A stretch of DNA of 33,207 nucleotides from the NCBI RefSeq assembly GCF_002803065.1, contig NZ_NNBL01000048.1, positions 30,734 to 63,940 on the forward strand, given 5' to 3'. The DNA is from Streptomyces sp. CB01635. GTDB taxonomy: Bacteria > Actinomycetota > Actinomycetes > Streptomycetales > Streptomycetaceae. Of this stretch, positions 7,958 through 16,549 are shown piece by piece. Every line of letters begins with the position of its first letter. Positions within the stretch are counted from its first letter, which is position 1. Both the position numbers and the translations under genes were made by a program. Under the pieces are notes generated by a model. That model made no database searches and was not told the DNA's origin. It was given only the letters and a program-made list of their open reading frames with translations.

Positions 7958-8170
7958 TCAGCGCCCGGAGGGCGACGAGACCGACGACGGCTCGGGCGCC
8001 GGCTTGTCGCTGGTGCTGGAGTCGGGGGAGAAGAACCCCATCCAGGCCCCCACGACCAGCAGTCCCACGACCACGACTCCCGTTCCGGACTTTTTCGCCC
8101 GTGTGCCCTTGCCGTCCGACCGGTTCACCCAGTGACCCGCCCGGTAGTACTGGCCAGAACGACCCGCCAC
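7958..8170 (-). CDS. Small single-pass membrane protein of unknown function
   Basis: GTG at 8170 gives 70 residues; the frame is open further upstream but that part has atypical composition. The N terminus (MAGRSGQYYRAGHWVNRS) is followed by a basic stretch (KGTRAKKSGTG), a hydrophobic helix at about 34-50 (VVVVGLLVVGAWMGFF), and a Ser/Pro/Asp-rich tail. The basic cytoplasmic flank predicts an N-in orientation. It is convergent with the caspase gene. I do not recognise a named family. Confidence 0.55.
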   Translation of the reverse strand: MAGRSGQYYRAGHWVNRSDGKGTRAKKSGTGVVVVGLLVVGAWMGFFSPDSSTSDKPAPEPSSVSSPSGR

Positions 8171-8517
8171 GCAACACCCCCGAGGTCTGCATCTCGCGGC
8201 GGGCCACCCGCCGCAGTCACAGAGTGTGGCAGCGCTCCGTGGCCGGGGGTACAGGATGAACTGAATTTGGCTGATACAAGACGTGACACAAAGTGACTCT
8301 ATGAACACCGGCCCTCCGTACACGGGTTGCCAGGGTGCGGTGAGAGGTCAGCGCGACGTCACGCTTCGGCACCGGTCTTGAGCCGGACTGCCTCCGTCCG
8401 ATTTGGGCGGGGAGAACGGCGTTGTCGATCCAACTCCGCAGCGGACTGGTGGTCTCGACGCAGATCAACTCGCAGGCGTGACACCGGCCGCACCGAGGGA
8501 GCGGATACGGGGGGCGT
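8171..8517. other. Gene-poor stretch, nothing recognised
   Basis: About 350 bp between the minus-strand membrane protein and the plus-strand 55-residue gene. A minus-strand frame across 8220-8500 contains CGRCHACELIC, but its codon use is not convincingly coding. The segment around 8260-8310 is locally AT-richer and is a reasonable place for a promoter. I could not define promoter boxes. Confidence 0.4.
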
Positions 8518-8685
8518 GTGGGGCTCACGGTCGTACTGGTGATGGCTGGTGAGGCCGTCCTCGGATTGCCCGATGCTGCCCTCATTCCTCTGCTGCCGGT
8601 GGTGGTCTTGTTCGTCGCAGTCGTCTTCAACCGCGGTCGGATGCCAACTGCGGAGCAGCTCACCGATCTGATCATTCCAAGGTGA
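8518..8685 (+). CDS. 55-residue membrane peptide of unknown function
   Basis: GTG at 8518 is preceded by GGGGGG (8509-8514). Translation begins MGLTVVLVMAGEAVLGL and continues through a second hydrophobic run (ALIPLLPVVVLFVAVVFN) to a short cytoplasmic tail, RGRMPTAEQLTDLIIPR. Codon third positions are mostly G/C and the hydrophobic-then-basic pattern is protein-like. It is too small for motif assignment. The two hydrophobic runs could form one long or two short membrane helices. Confidence 0.5.
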   Translation: MGLTVVLVMAGEAVLGLPDAALIPLLPVVVLFVAVVFNRGRMPTAEQLTDLIIPR

Positions 8686-8803
8686 GACGGGACGGTTCCC
8701 CTATGTCCGGCGACGCACAGCCGGCATCCAAGGCCACCGGCCCGGCGACCGCGCCGCCTATCCGCCACGCCGCCAGCACGCCGTCCCCCTCGGCCGGCAG
8801 CAT
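8672..8803 (-). CDS. Possible 43-residue peptide or gene remnant
   Basis: An ATG at 8803 stands behind a strong GGGAGGACGCC ribosome site and is read to a stop at 8672-8674 (starts MLPAEGDGVLAAWRIGG). The same frame stays open upstream with good codon use, so it could be the 3' end of a larger lost gene instead. It overlaps the tail of the plus-strand 55-residue gene by 14 bp. Function unknown and reality uncertain. Confidence 0.25.
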   Translation of the reverse strand: MLPAEGDGVLAAWRIGGAVAGPVALDAGCASPDIGEPSRLTLE

Positions 8804-8887
8804 GGCGTCCTCCCGCGCCCAGAACGGCAACGCCCGTGCCAGTCGTCTTCCTCGATGCCGCGCAGGCCAGCCCGGCCCCGCCGCCGA

Positions 8888-9139
8888 TCAGCCGATCAGC
8901 TTATGTAGCACGGGAACGCTGAGCCCGAAGGAACCCAAGCCCGCGGCGACGGCCTTGGGCACGGACTTCTCGGAGAGGAACACGAGCCCCCCCATGATGA
9001 CGCCGACGAAGCTGGCTGACAGGAAGACCACGGCAGCGTGCACCGACAGCAGTGGCGGCGCCTCGGACGGCAAGCCCGTGCTGGGCGGGCCGGGCGGTTC
9101 CGGGCGAGCAGATACAGGGGATTGCGGGTCCCGAGACAT
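8888..9139 (-). CDS. Small two-helix membrane protein
   Basis: ATG at 9139 is chosen because AGGAG lies 8-9 bases upstream; the frame is open to 9181. The product has 83 residues: a Pro/Ser-rich N-terminal third (MSRDPQSPVSARPEPPG), then hydrophobic helices in VHAAVVFLSASFVGVIMGGL and KAVAAGLGSFGLSVPVLHKL. Such short proteins with a proline-rich leader and two membrane helices are frequent in Streptomyces plasmids and arms, with no known role. The lane upstream (9140-9524) has no gene and should carry its promoter. Confidence 0.65.
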   Translation of the reverse strand: MSRDPQSPVSARPEPPGPPSTGLPSEAPPLLSVHAAVVFLSASFVGVIMGGLVFLSEKSVPKAVAAGLGSFGLSVPVLHKLIG

Positions 9140-9603
9140 CGGGAGTCTCCTACGAGGCGGAGGAACAGAGACGGCGGACACCTGTTGTGGTGTCGTCCGC
9201 GTGGAGGTGGTGAGCGCCTCGCGGTCGGCGGTCCTGCTGCGGCTCTCTGCCTGAGAGCGTCCCTGTGGGGCCTTCGGCCCGGCCCAGGGTGGGCGTGTTC
9301 AGCGTAGCGGCGATCGGCGCGGGTGTTGCCCTGGGTGTCTGGCGGGTGGTCATCGGTGCTGCCTCCGGGGTGAGTTCGGCTGAGCGAGCGGGACAGTGAC
9401 AGAACTCAGGTGCTTGCGTCTCGTCCTGGCGGGCACGGCTCCTTGACAGCAGCGGCCGGGAGAGCTGAGGCAGGAAGCCGGGGGACGGACAGCACCGGCT
9501 GGGGAGAAGATCGCATGACATTGCGGAGGCCCGGACCACCTGGTCCGGGCCTCCGTTCCACATTGGTTATGGGCCGCCGGCAGCGAAATGTGACGCGCGA
9601 CTT
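9140..9603. other. Gene-less stretch with a strong hairpin at its far end
   Basis: No frame here is convincingly coding. It would hold the promoter of the membrane-protein gene at 8888-9139. At its far end lies the terminator hairpin 9525-9554, facing the 3' end of the HA-repeat gene. Confidence 0.4.
9525..9554. terminator. Perfect hairpin terminator downstream of the HA-repeat gene
   Basis: A perfect 14-bp stem (9525-9538 with 9541-9554) around a 2-base loop, 50 bp beyond the minus-strand stop of the HA-repeat gene at 9604. Its position and stability fit a factor-independent terminator for that gene. Confidence 0.7.
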
Positions 9604-10518
9604 CTACGACCAGCGCATTCCGATTGCGGATAGCTGCTCGACGCGTTCAGGGGAGAGCGTGGCGGCTCTGCTCCGCTGATTGCCGATCCATGCGCCCAGC
9701 CGGAGCTCGCGCTCCTCCTGGTCCTCGCTGTCCTCGTCGCCGACGACGATCCGTTCTACGTGCTTGCGCGGCACTCGAAGGTGCCCCTCGCGCTCGTAGA
9801 ACTGGCGGGCGGCCTCGTAGTTCAGCGCCCATTTGTCGGCTTGGGTGCGGCGTGGCTTCGGCTTCACCTCCTCGGACGCCGGGGTGATCCCGAGGACCTG
9901 TTCGCACATCCACTGCTGCACGGTGGTGAGCCGGTCCCATCCGAGCCGCTGTGCCTGTACCCACCGTCCGAGGTCCTCGCCTTGGTGCATGACGTCGCCC
10001 GGCTGGGTCGGCAGTGAGCCGGCTTTGTCCAGGTGCTGTCGGGTGAGGTGGAAGGCGCGTTGCCATTCCACGGGCCAGGTGGGGCACCACGATGGGTCGA
10101 TTTCTTCCAGTTGTTCGCGTCGCTCTTGCGACAGGGCGCCGGCTGACGACTCCGCTGGCAGTCCCTGGGCCCGTCGTTGCTCGGTCTGTGCTGCCTTGCG
10201 GGCGGCGGCTCGCTGGTTCTTCAGCCAGATCCCGATCCTGTAGCCCTGGTGGGTGGCGTCGAGCGGGGCCAGGAGGTGCCCGTGTTCGGCGGCCCATCCA
10301 CGGGCGGCCGTGAGGCCTTCTTCCCAGGCGACGTCGAAGTGCGACCAGATCATGCCGAGGTTCTCCAGCTGCACGGCGCGGTCTTGGTCCATGTTGCCCC
10401 GTGCGTAGAACCGGCGGGCGTCGACGGTCCACTGGCCCAGCGGGAAGTTCGCGAGCGAGGCCAGCCATCCTTGTGCCACCGCATCCTGCCCGGCCGGGAC
10501 GCGGTACGTGAACGGCAC
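9604..10518 (-). CDS. Helicase-associated (HA) repeat protein, likely C-terminal part of a helicase
   Basis: 304 residues from a GTG at 10518, with no strong ribosome site; the frame continues upstream with HA-like residues (REHGDLRVPFTYRVP), so the 5' end is probably lost. At least three HA modules are visible. Each has a tryptophan or tyrosine near its start, a central H.-x-P/V segment, LG-x-W and a closing L..IG..W: examples are QGWLASLANFPLGQW, QLENLGMIWSHFD, HQGYRIGIWLKNQR, HLRVPRKHV, LRLGAWIGNQRSR and QLSAIGMRWS. HA repeats occur C-terminal to DEAD/DEAH helicase cores in large actinobacterial proteins that are common near ends of linear replicons. No helicase motifs are present here. 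A second, broken copy of the same kind of sequence lies at 19390-20206. Confidence 0.7.
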   Translation of the reverse strand: MPFTYRVPAGQDAVAQGWLASLANFPLGQWTVDARRFYARGNMDQDRAVQLENLGMIWSHFDVAWEEGLTAARGWAAEHGHLLAPLDATHQGYRIGIWLKNQRAAARKAAQTEQRRAQGLPAESSAGALSQERREQLEEIDPSWCPTWPVEWQRAFHLTRQHLDKAGSLPTQPGDVMHQGEDLGRWVQAQRLGWDRLTTVQQWMCEQVLGITPASEEVKPKPRRTQADKWALNYEAARQFYEREGHLRVPRKHVERIVVGDEDSEDQEERELRLGAWIGNQRSRAATLSPERVEQLSAIGMRWS

Positions 10519-10683
10519 ACGCAGATCACCGTGTTCCCGGGTGGCTATGACGACTTCTTGGGGAGTCGTTTGTCGAGGAGTTCGGGAGGCGTGTGACCCG
10601 GGGTGCAGTGATCAACATCGACAAGTTTTGATGTCGATAGCGTGTGCGATCACGGGTTGCGGGGTCTGCTTCATAATCCAGCT

Positions 10684-11136
10684 GTGGACATATCCGATGA
10701 GGGACAGCCGCTCGATCCCGTCTGGCATGAGATCAACAACAACGTGTGTGGCGGCCTGGCAGGAGCCCCGAGGGCATCGTGGGTGGCCGAGCGGTTCATC
10801 GGGGCCGGCTGGAGATCCCAATCCGGCTCGTCGTGGGAGTCGTATGAGGTCGAGACCAGCTGGTGCCGCATCGAGGTCGACCCGACCGACGGGGACACGC
10901 TCCTGAACGGAGTTGTCGATCCTCAACGGTTCGAGGATCTGGCTGCGCTGCTGACCCGGTTCGGTCTGCGGTTCAGTCTTGAGCTCTATGACGATGACGG
11001 GGAACTGCTGCGGGAGATCGAAGCTGGAACCCCGTCAGCGCCTCATGACGCAGCTCCGCGGCCTCTCAGCCGGCTGCTCGCTCCGCTTGGGCTCGGGTAC
11101 TGGCGAGCCGGTAGGAGTCGGTGCCGGTCTCGATGA
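10684..11136 (+). CDS. Unknown acidic protein, 3' end replaced by IS21 sequence
   Basis: GTG at 10684 (MDISDEGQPLDPVWHEINN) is the most sensible start; the frame is open from 10642. About 115 residues have ordinary Streptomyces codon use: DPVWHEINNNVCGGLAGAP, then WVAERFIGAGWRS, YEVETSWCRIEVDP and FGLRFSLELYDDDGELLREI. After about 11035 the frame enters the istB side of the IS21 element and becomes Arg/Pro-rich noise up to the stop at 11136. I infer that the element cut this gene. The acidic, small, soluble profile would fit an immunity-like protein, but I recognise no family. Confidence 0.5.
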   Translation: MDISDEGQPLDPVWHEINNNVCGGLAGAPRASWVAERFIGAGWRSQSGSSWESYEVETSWCRIEVDPTDGDTLLNGVVDPQRFEDLAALLTRFGLRFSLELYDDDGELLREIEAGTPSAPHDAAPRPLSRLLAPLGLGYWRAGRSRCRSR

Positions 11137-11857
11137 TGGTGCCGTTGAACGTGAGGCGGTCGACGATGGCCGCGCAGAGCCTGGGGCCGGTGAACGTCTT
11201 GGTCCAGCCGCCGAACGACTCGTTGGAGGCGATGGCGACGCTGTTCTTCTCCTCGCGTTCGGTCAAGACCTGGAAGAGCAGTTCGGCGCCGTGGCGGTCG
11301 AGTTCCATGTAGCCGAGCTCGTCGATGCAGAGGAGATCGACACGGCCATAGCGGGCGATCGTCTTGTTCAGTTGCTTCTCGTCCGCGGCCTCGACCAGCT
11401 CGTTGACCAGCTTCGTGGCGAGTGTGTAGCGGACGCGGTAGCCCTTCATGGCGGCTTCGGTGCCCAGCGCGATGAGCATGTGGGACTTGCCGGTGCCGGA
11501 GTCTCCGATGAGGCAGAGCGGCTGGCTCTTCTTGATCCATTCGCAGCTGGCGAGGGTGTGGATGGTGGCCGGGTCGATGTTCGGGTTGGCGTCGAAGTCG
11601 AAGGACCGCAGGGACTTCTCCCGCGGAAAGCCGGCAGCCTTGATCCGCCTCTCCGACCTGCGGCGGGCCCGGTCGTCGCACTCGGCCATCAGCAGTTCGG
11701 CGAGGAAGCCGCGGTAAGTCATCTGGTCCTTGATCGCCCGGTCGGCGATGTCGGAGAACTCGTTGCGGATCGACGGCAGCCGCAGCAAGCGGCAGGCGGA
11801 GTCGATCGCGGCGTCGGCGGCCTGCTCGGTCAACCCTCGCTGTCGGGGCATGGTCAC
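11066..11857 (-). CDS. istB: IS21 helper ATPase IstB
   Basis: 263 residues from a GTG at 11857 (or 261 from the ATG at 11851). The start overlaps the istA stop (GTGA at 11854-11857), and GAGGGAGAAG precedes it. The AAA+ signature is complete: Walker A in CLIGDSGTGKSHM, Walker B in VDLLCIDELGYM, then HGAELLFQVLTEREE and the sensor segment VAIASNESFGGW. IstB binds ATP and DNA, selects target sites and activates the IstA transposase. The gene itself looks intact although its partner is interrupted. Confidence 0.92.
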   Translation of the reverse strand: MTMPRQRGLTEQAADAAIDSACRLLRLPSIRNEFSDIADRAIKDQMTYRGFLAELLMAECDDRARRRSERRIKAAGFPREKSLRSFDFDANPNIDPATIHTLASCEWIKKSQPLCLIGDSGTGKSHMLIALGTEAAMKGYRVRYTLATKLVNELVEAADEKQLNKTIARYGRVDLLCIDELGYMELDRHGAELLFQVLTEREEKNSVAIASNESFGGWTKTFTGPRLCAAIVDRLTFNGTIIETGTDSYRLASTRAQAERAAG

Positions 11858-12907
11858 TGCGCTTCTCCCTCACGGTGATCGCTGCCGCTGGTGCGGCGGC
11901 GTCGGAGCAACTGGTCGTAGTGAGACACCGAGGGCAGCGGCCTGGTGTCCGGCGGAAGATGCGCGAGTCGCCACTCGTGCAGGGACGTCACCGTCGCCGG
12001 CGCCTGGCCGAGGGTTCGGGCGTCCGGTGCAGGCTCGATCTCCGCCTGGGCGGCCTTGCGGGCCTCCAGCGCGACCGCGTCCGCGGTCATCGCCCCGGCC
12101 CGCAGCGCGGCGGCCAGACCGGCGACCACATGTTCGTGCGTCATGTGGCGTCCGAGCAGCAGCACCTCGATGAGCGCGCGGGTGCCGTCCCGCTCGCCGT
12201 GGATCTTCATGGCCTGGGTCCACCAGGCGTCGTGCACCGGGGTGAACTTGCCGGCCGAGCGGGCCTGTTCGAGAGCGGTCGAGCCGGGGAAGGCGCCCGG
12301 TTTGCGGACCAGGACCTCCAGGTAGTGGTCCAGGTCCAGGCGGACGGCTCCCTTGGCGATCAGCCTCTCGTGCCGGGCCACTTCCACGTTCTGGTCGTAA
12401 ACCACCAGGTGAGAGGCGTGAAGGATGACCCGCACCCGTTTGCCGATCAGCCGGATGGGGACCGAGTAGCGGTTCGTGCGGACCGGGATCTGGCCGTAGC
12501 GGTCGACCCGTGGGGTGAACAGCCGCCCGGTCTCGAACGGCTCCTCCGGAAGCGGCATCAGCAGCGGTCGTTCGAGCGCGAAGTCCTCGGCGATGGTCCG
12601 GGGCCTGGAGCCGATCCGGCGGGTGTCGTCCTGCCAGTCCCACTGCTCGACCATCTCGTTCAGCTCGGCGAGCGAGGACACCTCGGGGACGGGGACGAAG
12701 TGGTTGCGTCGGAAGTAGCCGATCTGGCCCTCGACGCCGCCCTTCTCGTGTGCGCCCTCGATGCCTGGGCGGCAGTAGAAGCTGTCGATGCCGTAGTGCG
12801 ATTTGAAGGCGATCCACCGGTCAGCTTCCACCCTCGCCCGGCTCAGCCCGAGCACGCGGGCGACGGCCGCCTTGAGGTTGTCGTAGCGCACCTTGGTTCG
12901 CGGGACC
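11854..12907 (-). pseudogene. istA: IS21 transposase IstA, C-terminal part
   Basis: The frame from about 12907 reads VPRTKVRYDNLKAAVARVLG, then FYCRPGIEGAHEKGGVEGQI, which contains the final acidic residue region of the DDE site (the glutamate in HEKGGVEG), and the DNA-binding C terminus up to the stop at 11854. A GTG at 12891 could start a 345-residue product without the helix-turn-helix and first catalytic residues. IstA cuts and joins element ends. Separated from its N-terminal half by the 3.7-kb insertion, this copy should be inactive. Confidence 0.85.
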
Positions 12908-13087
12908 CCTCTAATATGCGGGTCTCGATGTCAAGCCATCTGCGGTGTTGTGGAAGGCCAGATGTCCGACCTCAGGCGATCCGCTCCGATGTCACCGAGG
13001 TTGGGCGGCCGGTCGCAGCAAGGTGTGAGTGAAACTGCTCCGCAGCTCGAGGAGAGCGTTGTCAGTGTCCGAGGTAATACTGGCGCG

Positions 13088-13726
13088 ATGAAGACGTCCT
13101 CCTCCATGGCCAGTTCAGCCGAGCCTTCCCTCACCTGGGTCGAGTCGATGGGCGGCCCCCTGATCGCCGTACCGGTTTCTGTAGTGGACGGATGGCGAGG
13201 CTGCACAGAGTCGGGGATCGTCATCGGCGACGGAGACGTATCGGACGACTACGACCGCGCCTGCGAGGTGGACGGTCTGGCTGGCGTGATTGCTATCGGC
13301 GACGAGGGCGCGCGAGGACTCGTCCTGGCAGACGAACCCGCCACCACCTGCTATTTGCCAGAACACCAAGCCTTCGTCCGCTGGCTCGGAGCCGACTCCG
13401 AGGCCGACCTGATCGCCGCAGCCAAGGCTGTACTCACCAACCCCACCACTCAGTGGGAGAAGTGCGGTGCCTGGGAAACGGACGGTCCGGCGGTGCTCAT
13501 GGACTCTGTCACCGACGGAGCAGAACTGGACGTCGAGTATCCCATCGGTGGAGGACTGCCGGAGCAAGCCCCTGTCCCGATACCACCAGGCCGCTGGACA
13601 GTCCGCGCCGTCCATGCTTCCCCAAACGACTCCACCTCGGTGGGCCTGGTCCAACTTCTTCCCTCTGACGGAGACCCGTTCTCATCGGGGCAAGAGATCA
13701 GGACGCGTCCTCATCAAGACGGCTGA
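13088..13726 (+). CDS. Imm21-type immunity protein (cargo)
   Basis: ATG at 13088, 212 residues; a second ATG lies at codon 7. The sequence reads WVESMGGPLIAVPVSVVDGW, then GIVIGDGDVSDDYDRACEVD, LVLADEPATTCYLPEHQAFV, AWETDGPAVLMDSV and GRWTVRAVHASPN, which I recognise as the Imm21 pattern (immunity proteins of polymorphic toxin systems). Such proteins bind and neutralise a cognate secreted toxin in the cytoplasm. No toxin gene lies next to it. The last 15 or so residues run into the 3' end of the convergent recombinase gene (29-bp overlap), so the original C terminus may differ. It lies inside the nested element and is probably its cargo. Confidence 0.75.
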   Translation: MKTSSSMASSAEPSLTWVESMGGPLIAVPVSVVDGWRGCTESGIVIGDGDVSDDYDRACEVDGLAGVIAIGDEGARGLVLADEPATTCYLPEHQAFVRWLGADSEADLIAAAKAVLTNPTTQWEKCGAWETDGPAVLMDSVTDGAELDVEYPIGGGLPEQAPVPIPPGRWTVRAVHASPNDSTSVGLVQLLPSDGDPFSSGQEIRTRPHQDG

Positions 13727-15527
13727 GGAGTCCATCGAAGATTTGCTCCCGTGCGACCTGTCCCTTGGCCGCCGCGTCGTCCCGCTGGCGTTCGAGGGTG
13801 GGCCGAAACTCGATCGTGGTGACGAAGAACGTGCAGGACTCGCAGATCGACTCGAAGTGGCAGTCCATCTCGACGGGGCGAGCGCAGTAGCCGTTGCCGA
13901 GCATTCGACGGTGCATTTCCCGGCGGAGCTTGGCCATCTCCGTGCCCTCGGCATCAGCCGGCAGCTGACGCGGAGCGTCGTAGAGTGCCTCGACCTTCTC
14001 GGAGACGGCGAAGTACTCGTCGGCGACGGTCCGGTCGGCGATCCGCGCGTAAACACGTGTCATGGACAGCGACTTGTGTCCAAGGAGTGCGGCGATGGCC
14101 TCCAGGGACATGCCCCTGTTGATCGCTTGAGTGGCCAGAGTATGGCGGAGCTGGTGCGGGGTGACCCTGCCCAGTCCGGCCCGCTCGGCGGCCTTGCGAA
14201 CTGCGGCTTCGATGCGGGAGGCGTTGACCGGGCGGCCGTGGTCGGTGAACAGCAGGTCCGAGCGCAGGCCCTCGGGCCGGTGTAGCAGCCAGTCGTCCAG
14301 CAACGTCTTCAACTGCGGATGCAGGGGGACGTAGCGGTCGGTGTGCATCTTGCCGACCGGGACGCGGAGCCAGTAGGCGGAGCCGATCTGGACCACGGCG
14401 TCGATGGTGAGGCCGAGCATCTCGCTGCGACGCATCCCGGTGCGGGCGAGGATCTCGATGGCCAACCGGGCGAACGGATCGGGGTCCTGGCGGGCGGTAG
14501 CCAGCAGTTTGGCGGCCGCGGCGTCGTCGAGGAAGCGCGGTAGCGGCTCGTCGGCGATCGGCAGGTCGCTGTCGAACACCAGCTGGCGGGGTGGCCGGTC
14601 GGCGGCGTCCCATTCGTCGAGGCGGCGGAGAAAACCGCGGAGTTTGCCCAGGCGGTCGCGGACAGTGTGACGGTGCAGCGCTCCTCCGCGGGCGGCCGGC
14701 CGTTCCAGCAGCCACTGCCGGTAGCGTTCGACGTGCCTCCGCTTAAGTTCGGCGACGCAGCTGACGGCCGCGTCTTCGGCGGCCACCAGCAGGGCGAACT
14801 CCCGCAACGTCAGCTCGGCGTTCTTCACGGTGCCCGGCCGCAGCGTCCCGGCGATCTGCTGCAGATAGTGCTGCATCGTCTCCGCCATCCTGGCCGGGAC
14901 ACGGGCCCATTCGCGGGCTCGCATGTCGGCCCGGTCCGGGGTGCGCCGGCGTGGGAGCTGGTCGGTCAACTCGCAGTGGAACAGGGTGGCTTCGAGGTTG
15001 AACAGGGCGGTCGACAGGGCCTTGACGCCCCGATTGGGGATGCGGCGCGCGGCGTCCAGCAGGAGGCGTCGCCCCTCGTCCCAGTCGCGTTGCTGCAGCT
15101 CATGGGGCTGGTTGCCGAACAGTGCCACGAAGTGACCCAGCAAGTTGAACTGGGTCATGGCCACTGTGTCGCGAAAGCCGAGTGTGCGGGCGGTTTCCAT
15201 AAACCGCAGGTGCAGCTCCGGCTCCGTGCGGGCGAGCACAATCCCCAGTCGCGGGCGCCGTGCGACCAGGTAGTCCGCACCCGGCTGCATCCGTCCCGTG
15301 ACCGCAAGCCAGCTGATGAACCGGTGAGTCTCGTGGTTGAAGGCGAGCTGACGTTCCAGTGGCAGGCGACAGAAGTCGGTCAGGTCGGGCACTGCGGCAA
15401 GCAGTGCCCGGGCACCCCAGCGGACCTTGTGGTCGGTGTTCATGCCCTGCGCAGCCCGGTGGGCGAGGTAGAACTCGACCAGGTCCGGGCGCACGATCGG
15501 CAGGGCGGCGGCGCGGGCCCGGCGCAT
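13698..15527 (-). CDS. Large tyrosine recombinase (TnpB-like) with C-terminal cysteine cluster
   Basis: ATG at 15527 shares one base with the stop of the upstream recombinase (TGATG), giving 609 residues. The N-terminal half is an SAM-like core-binding region (RPGTVKNAELTLREFALLVA). The catalytic domain has the first arginine in ILARTGMRRSEMLGL, lysine in VGKMHTDRYVPL, HQLRHTLATQ and GHKSLSMTRVYARI with the nucleophilic tyrosine. After it comes a tail with GYCARPVEMDCHFESICESC, a cysteine/histidine cluster that could bind zinc, which I know from TnpB-like integrases. It cuts and joins the element's ends together with the smaller partner. Coding looks intact. Confidence 0.88.
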   Translation of the reverse strand: MRRARAAALPIVRPDLVEFYLAHRAAQGMNTDHKVRWGARALLAAVPDLTDFCRLPLERQLAFNHETHRFISWLAVTGRMQPGADYLVARRPRLGIVLARTEPELHLRFMETARTLGFRDTVAMTQFNLLGHFVALFGNQPHELQQRDWDEGRRLLLDAARRIPNRGVKALSTALFNLEATLFHCELTDQLPRRRTPDRADMRAREWARVPARMAETMQHYLQQIAGTLRPGTVKNAELTLREFALLVAAEDAAVSCVAELKRRHVERYRQWLLERPAARGGALHRHTVRDRLGKLRGFLRRLDEWDAADRPPRQLVFDSDLPIADEPLPRFLDDAAAAKLLATARQDPDPFARLAIEILARTGMRRSEMLGLTIDAVVQIGSAYWLRVPVGKMHTDRYVPLHPQLKTLLDDWLLHRPEGLRSDLLFTDHGRPVNASRIEAAVRKAAERAGLGRVTPHQLRHTLATQAINRGMSLEAIAALLGHKSLSMTRVYARIADRTVADEYFAVSEKVEALYDAPRQLPADAEGTEMAKLRREMHRRMLGNGYCARPVEMDCHFESICESCTFFVTTIEFRPTLERQRDDAAAKGQVAREQIFDGLLSRLDEDAS

Positions 15528-16549
15528 CAGGACTCCGCCCGGTCGGCGTCGATTGCGGCACTTGCTTCCAGGTACTGCTCGACGAGCCAGCTGTTCGCGA
15601 GGTGGATGTAGATGCGGGTCGACTCGATGGAGCGGTGTCCGGCCTGGGCCTGTACCGCTTCCAGGGCCATGCCCGCCTCCCGCAGCCGCGTCAGGCAGGT
15701 GTGTCGGAGCTGATGGCATGTCAATCTCGCTAGTCCAGTGCGCTTCCGGACTCCTTCGAGGATCTCGTCGAGGCCGTCGGCGGAGAGCGGCCGACCCCGT
15801 GTCGGCCCGCGCAGCACCACGAACAGCTGGTCGTGCTCGACCGGCGGACGCTCACGGTCCAGGTAGTCGCCGACCGCGCTGAAGAACTGCGCGGAGACGG
15901 GTATCAGACGCTGGTGCCCGCCCTTGCCCTCGCTGATGAAGACCCGACGCTCGCCCGGTGAGAGGTCACCCAGGCGCAGGCCGAGGACCTCGCAGCGGCG
16001 CAGTCCACCCAGCAGCATCGCCAGGGTCATCGCCCTGTCCCGTGCGGTATTCAGCGCGCCGAGGACCGCCTCGACCTCGCTCGGCCCGAGGACGCGTGGG
16101 AGGGTGCGAGGTGTGCGCAGCAGAGGCGCCCCGCGGGTGGCGCTGCGGCGGCGGTTGGCCAGTCCCGTCGGCACCGGGTTGCGGTCGACAGCGAGGTCGT
16201 CGCGGGTCATCAGGTAGCCGAACAGCCCGGAGATGCTGGCGAGCCGACGTTTGATGGTCCGGGCCGAGAGTCCGGCTTCACCGTCTTCGAGCCGGACAAC
16301 CTTCGGGCCTCGACGCGGCCTCTTCTGCGCGGTGATGAACGCGAAGACGTCCGCGGTGACGACGTCGACCGGTTCCTTGGGCACCACCGAGAAGAAGACC
16401 TTCAGGTCGTAGGCGGTGGCCAGCAGGGTGTTCGGCCTGCAACGGGCCGCCACGAACTCCAGGTAGTCGTCGACCAGGACGTGGCCGAGCGATGCAGCAG
16501 GGTTGCCCGCGGCATCGACACGTCGTACCAACTCCGGCTGCCAGGCCAT
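15527..16549 (-). CDS. Tyrosine recombinase (TnpA-like)
   Basis: ATG at 16549 follows GAGGAG at ideal spacing; 340 residues (the frame is open to 16618 through element-end DNA). The core-binding domain (VLVDDYLEFVAARCRPNTLL) leads to a full catalytic set: arginine in LLGGLRRCEVLGL, lysine in GKGGHQRLIPV, HQLRHTCLTRL, and GHRSIESTRIYIHL carrying the nucleophilic tyrosine. It is translationally linked to the larger recombinase by a one-base overlap. The two probably act as a pair for excision and insertion. Its start lies only about 65 bp from the inferred end of the nested element. Confidence 0.88.
   Translation of the reverse strand: MAWQPELVRRVDAAGNPAASLGHVLVDDYLEFVAARCRPNTLLATAYDLKVFFSVVPKEPVDVVTADVFAFITAQKRPRRGPKVVRLEDGEAGLSARTIKRRLASISGLFGYLMTRDDLAVDRNPVPTGLANRRRSATRGAPLLRTPRTLPRVLGPSEVEAVLGALNTARDRAMTLAMLLGGLRRCEVLGLRLGDLSPGERRVFISEGKGGHQRLIPVSAQFFSAVGDYLDRERPPVEHDQLFVVLRGPTRGRPLSADGLDEILEGVRKRTGLARLTCHQLRHTCLTRLREAGMALEAVQAQAGHRSIESTRIYIHLANSWLVEQYLEASAAIDADRAES

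Noticed and set aside
7332..8207. 291-codon open frame on the minus strand over the caspase 3' half
   Set aside because: Antisense to a gene with intact catalytic motifs; Gly/Arg-rich translation without domains.
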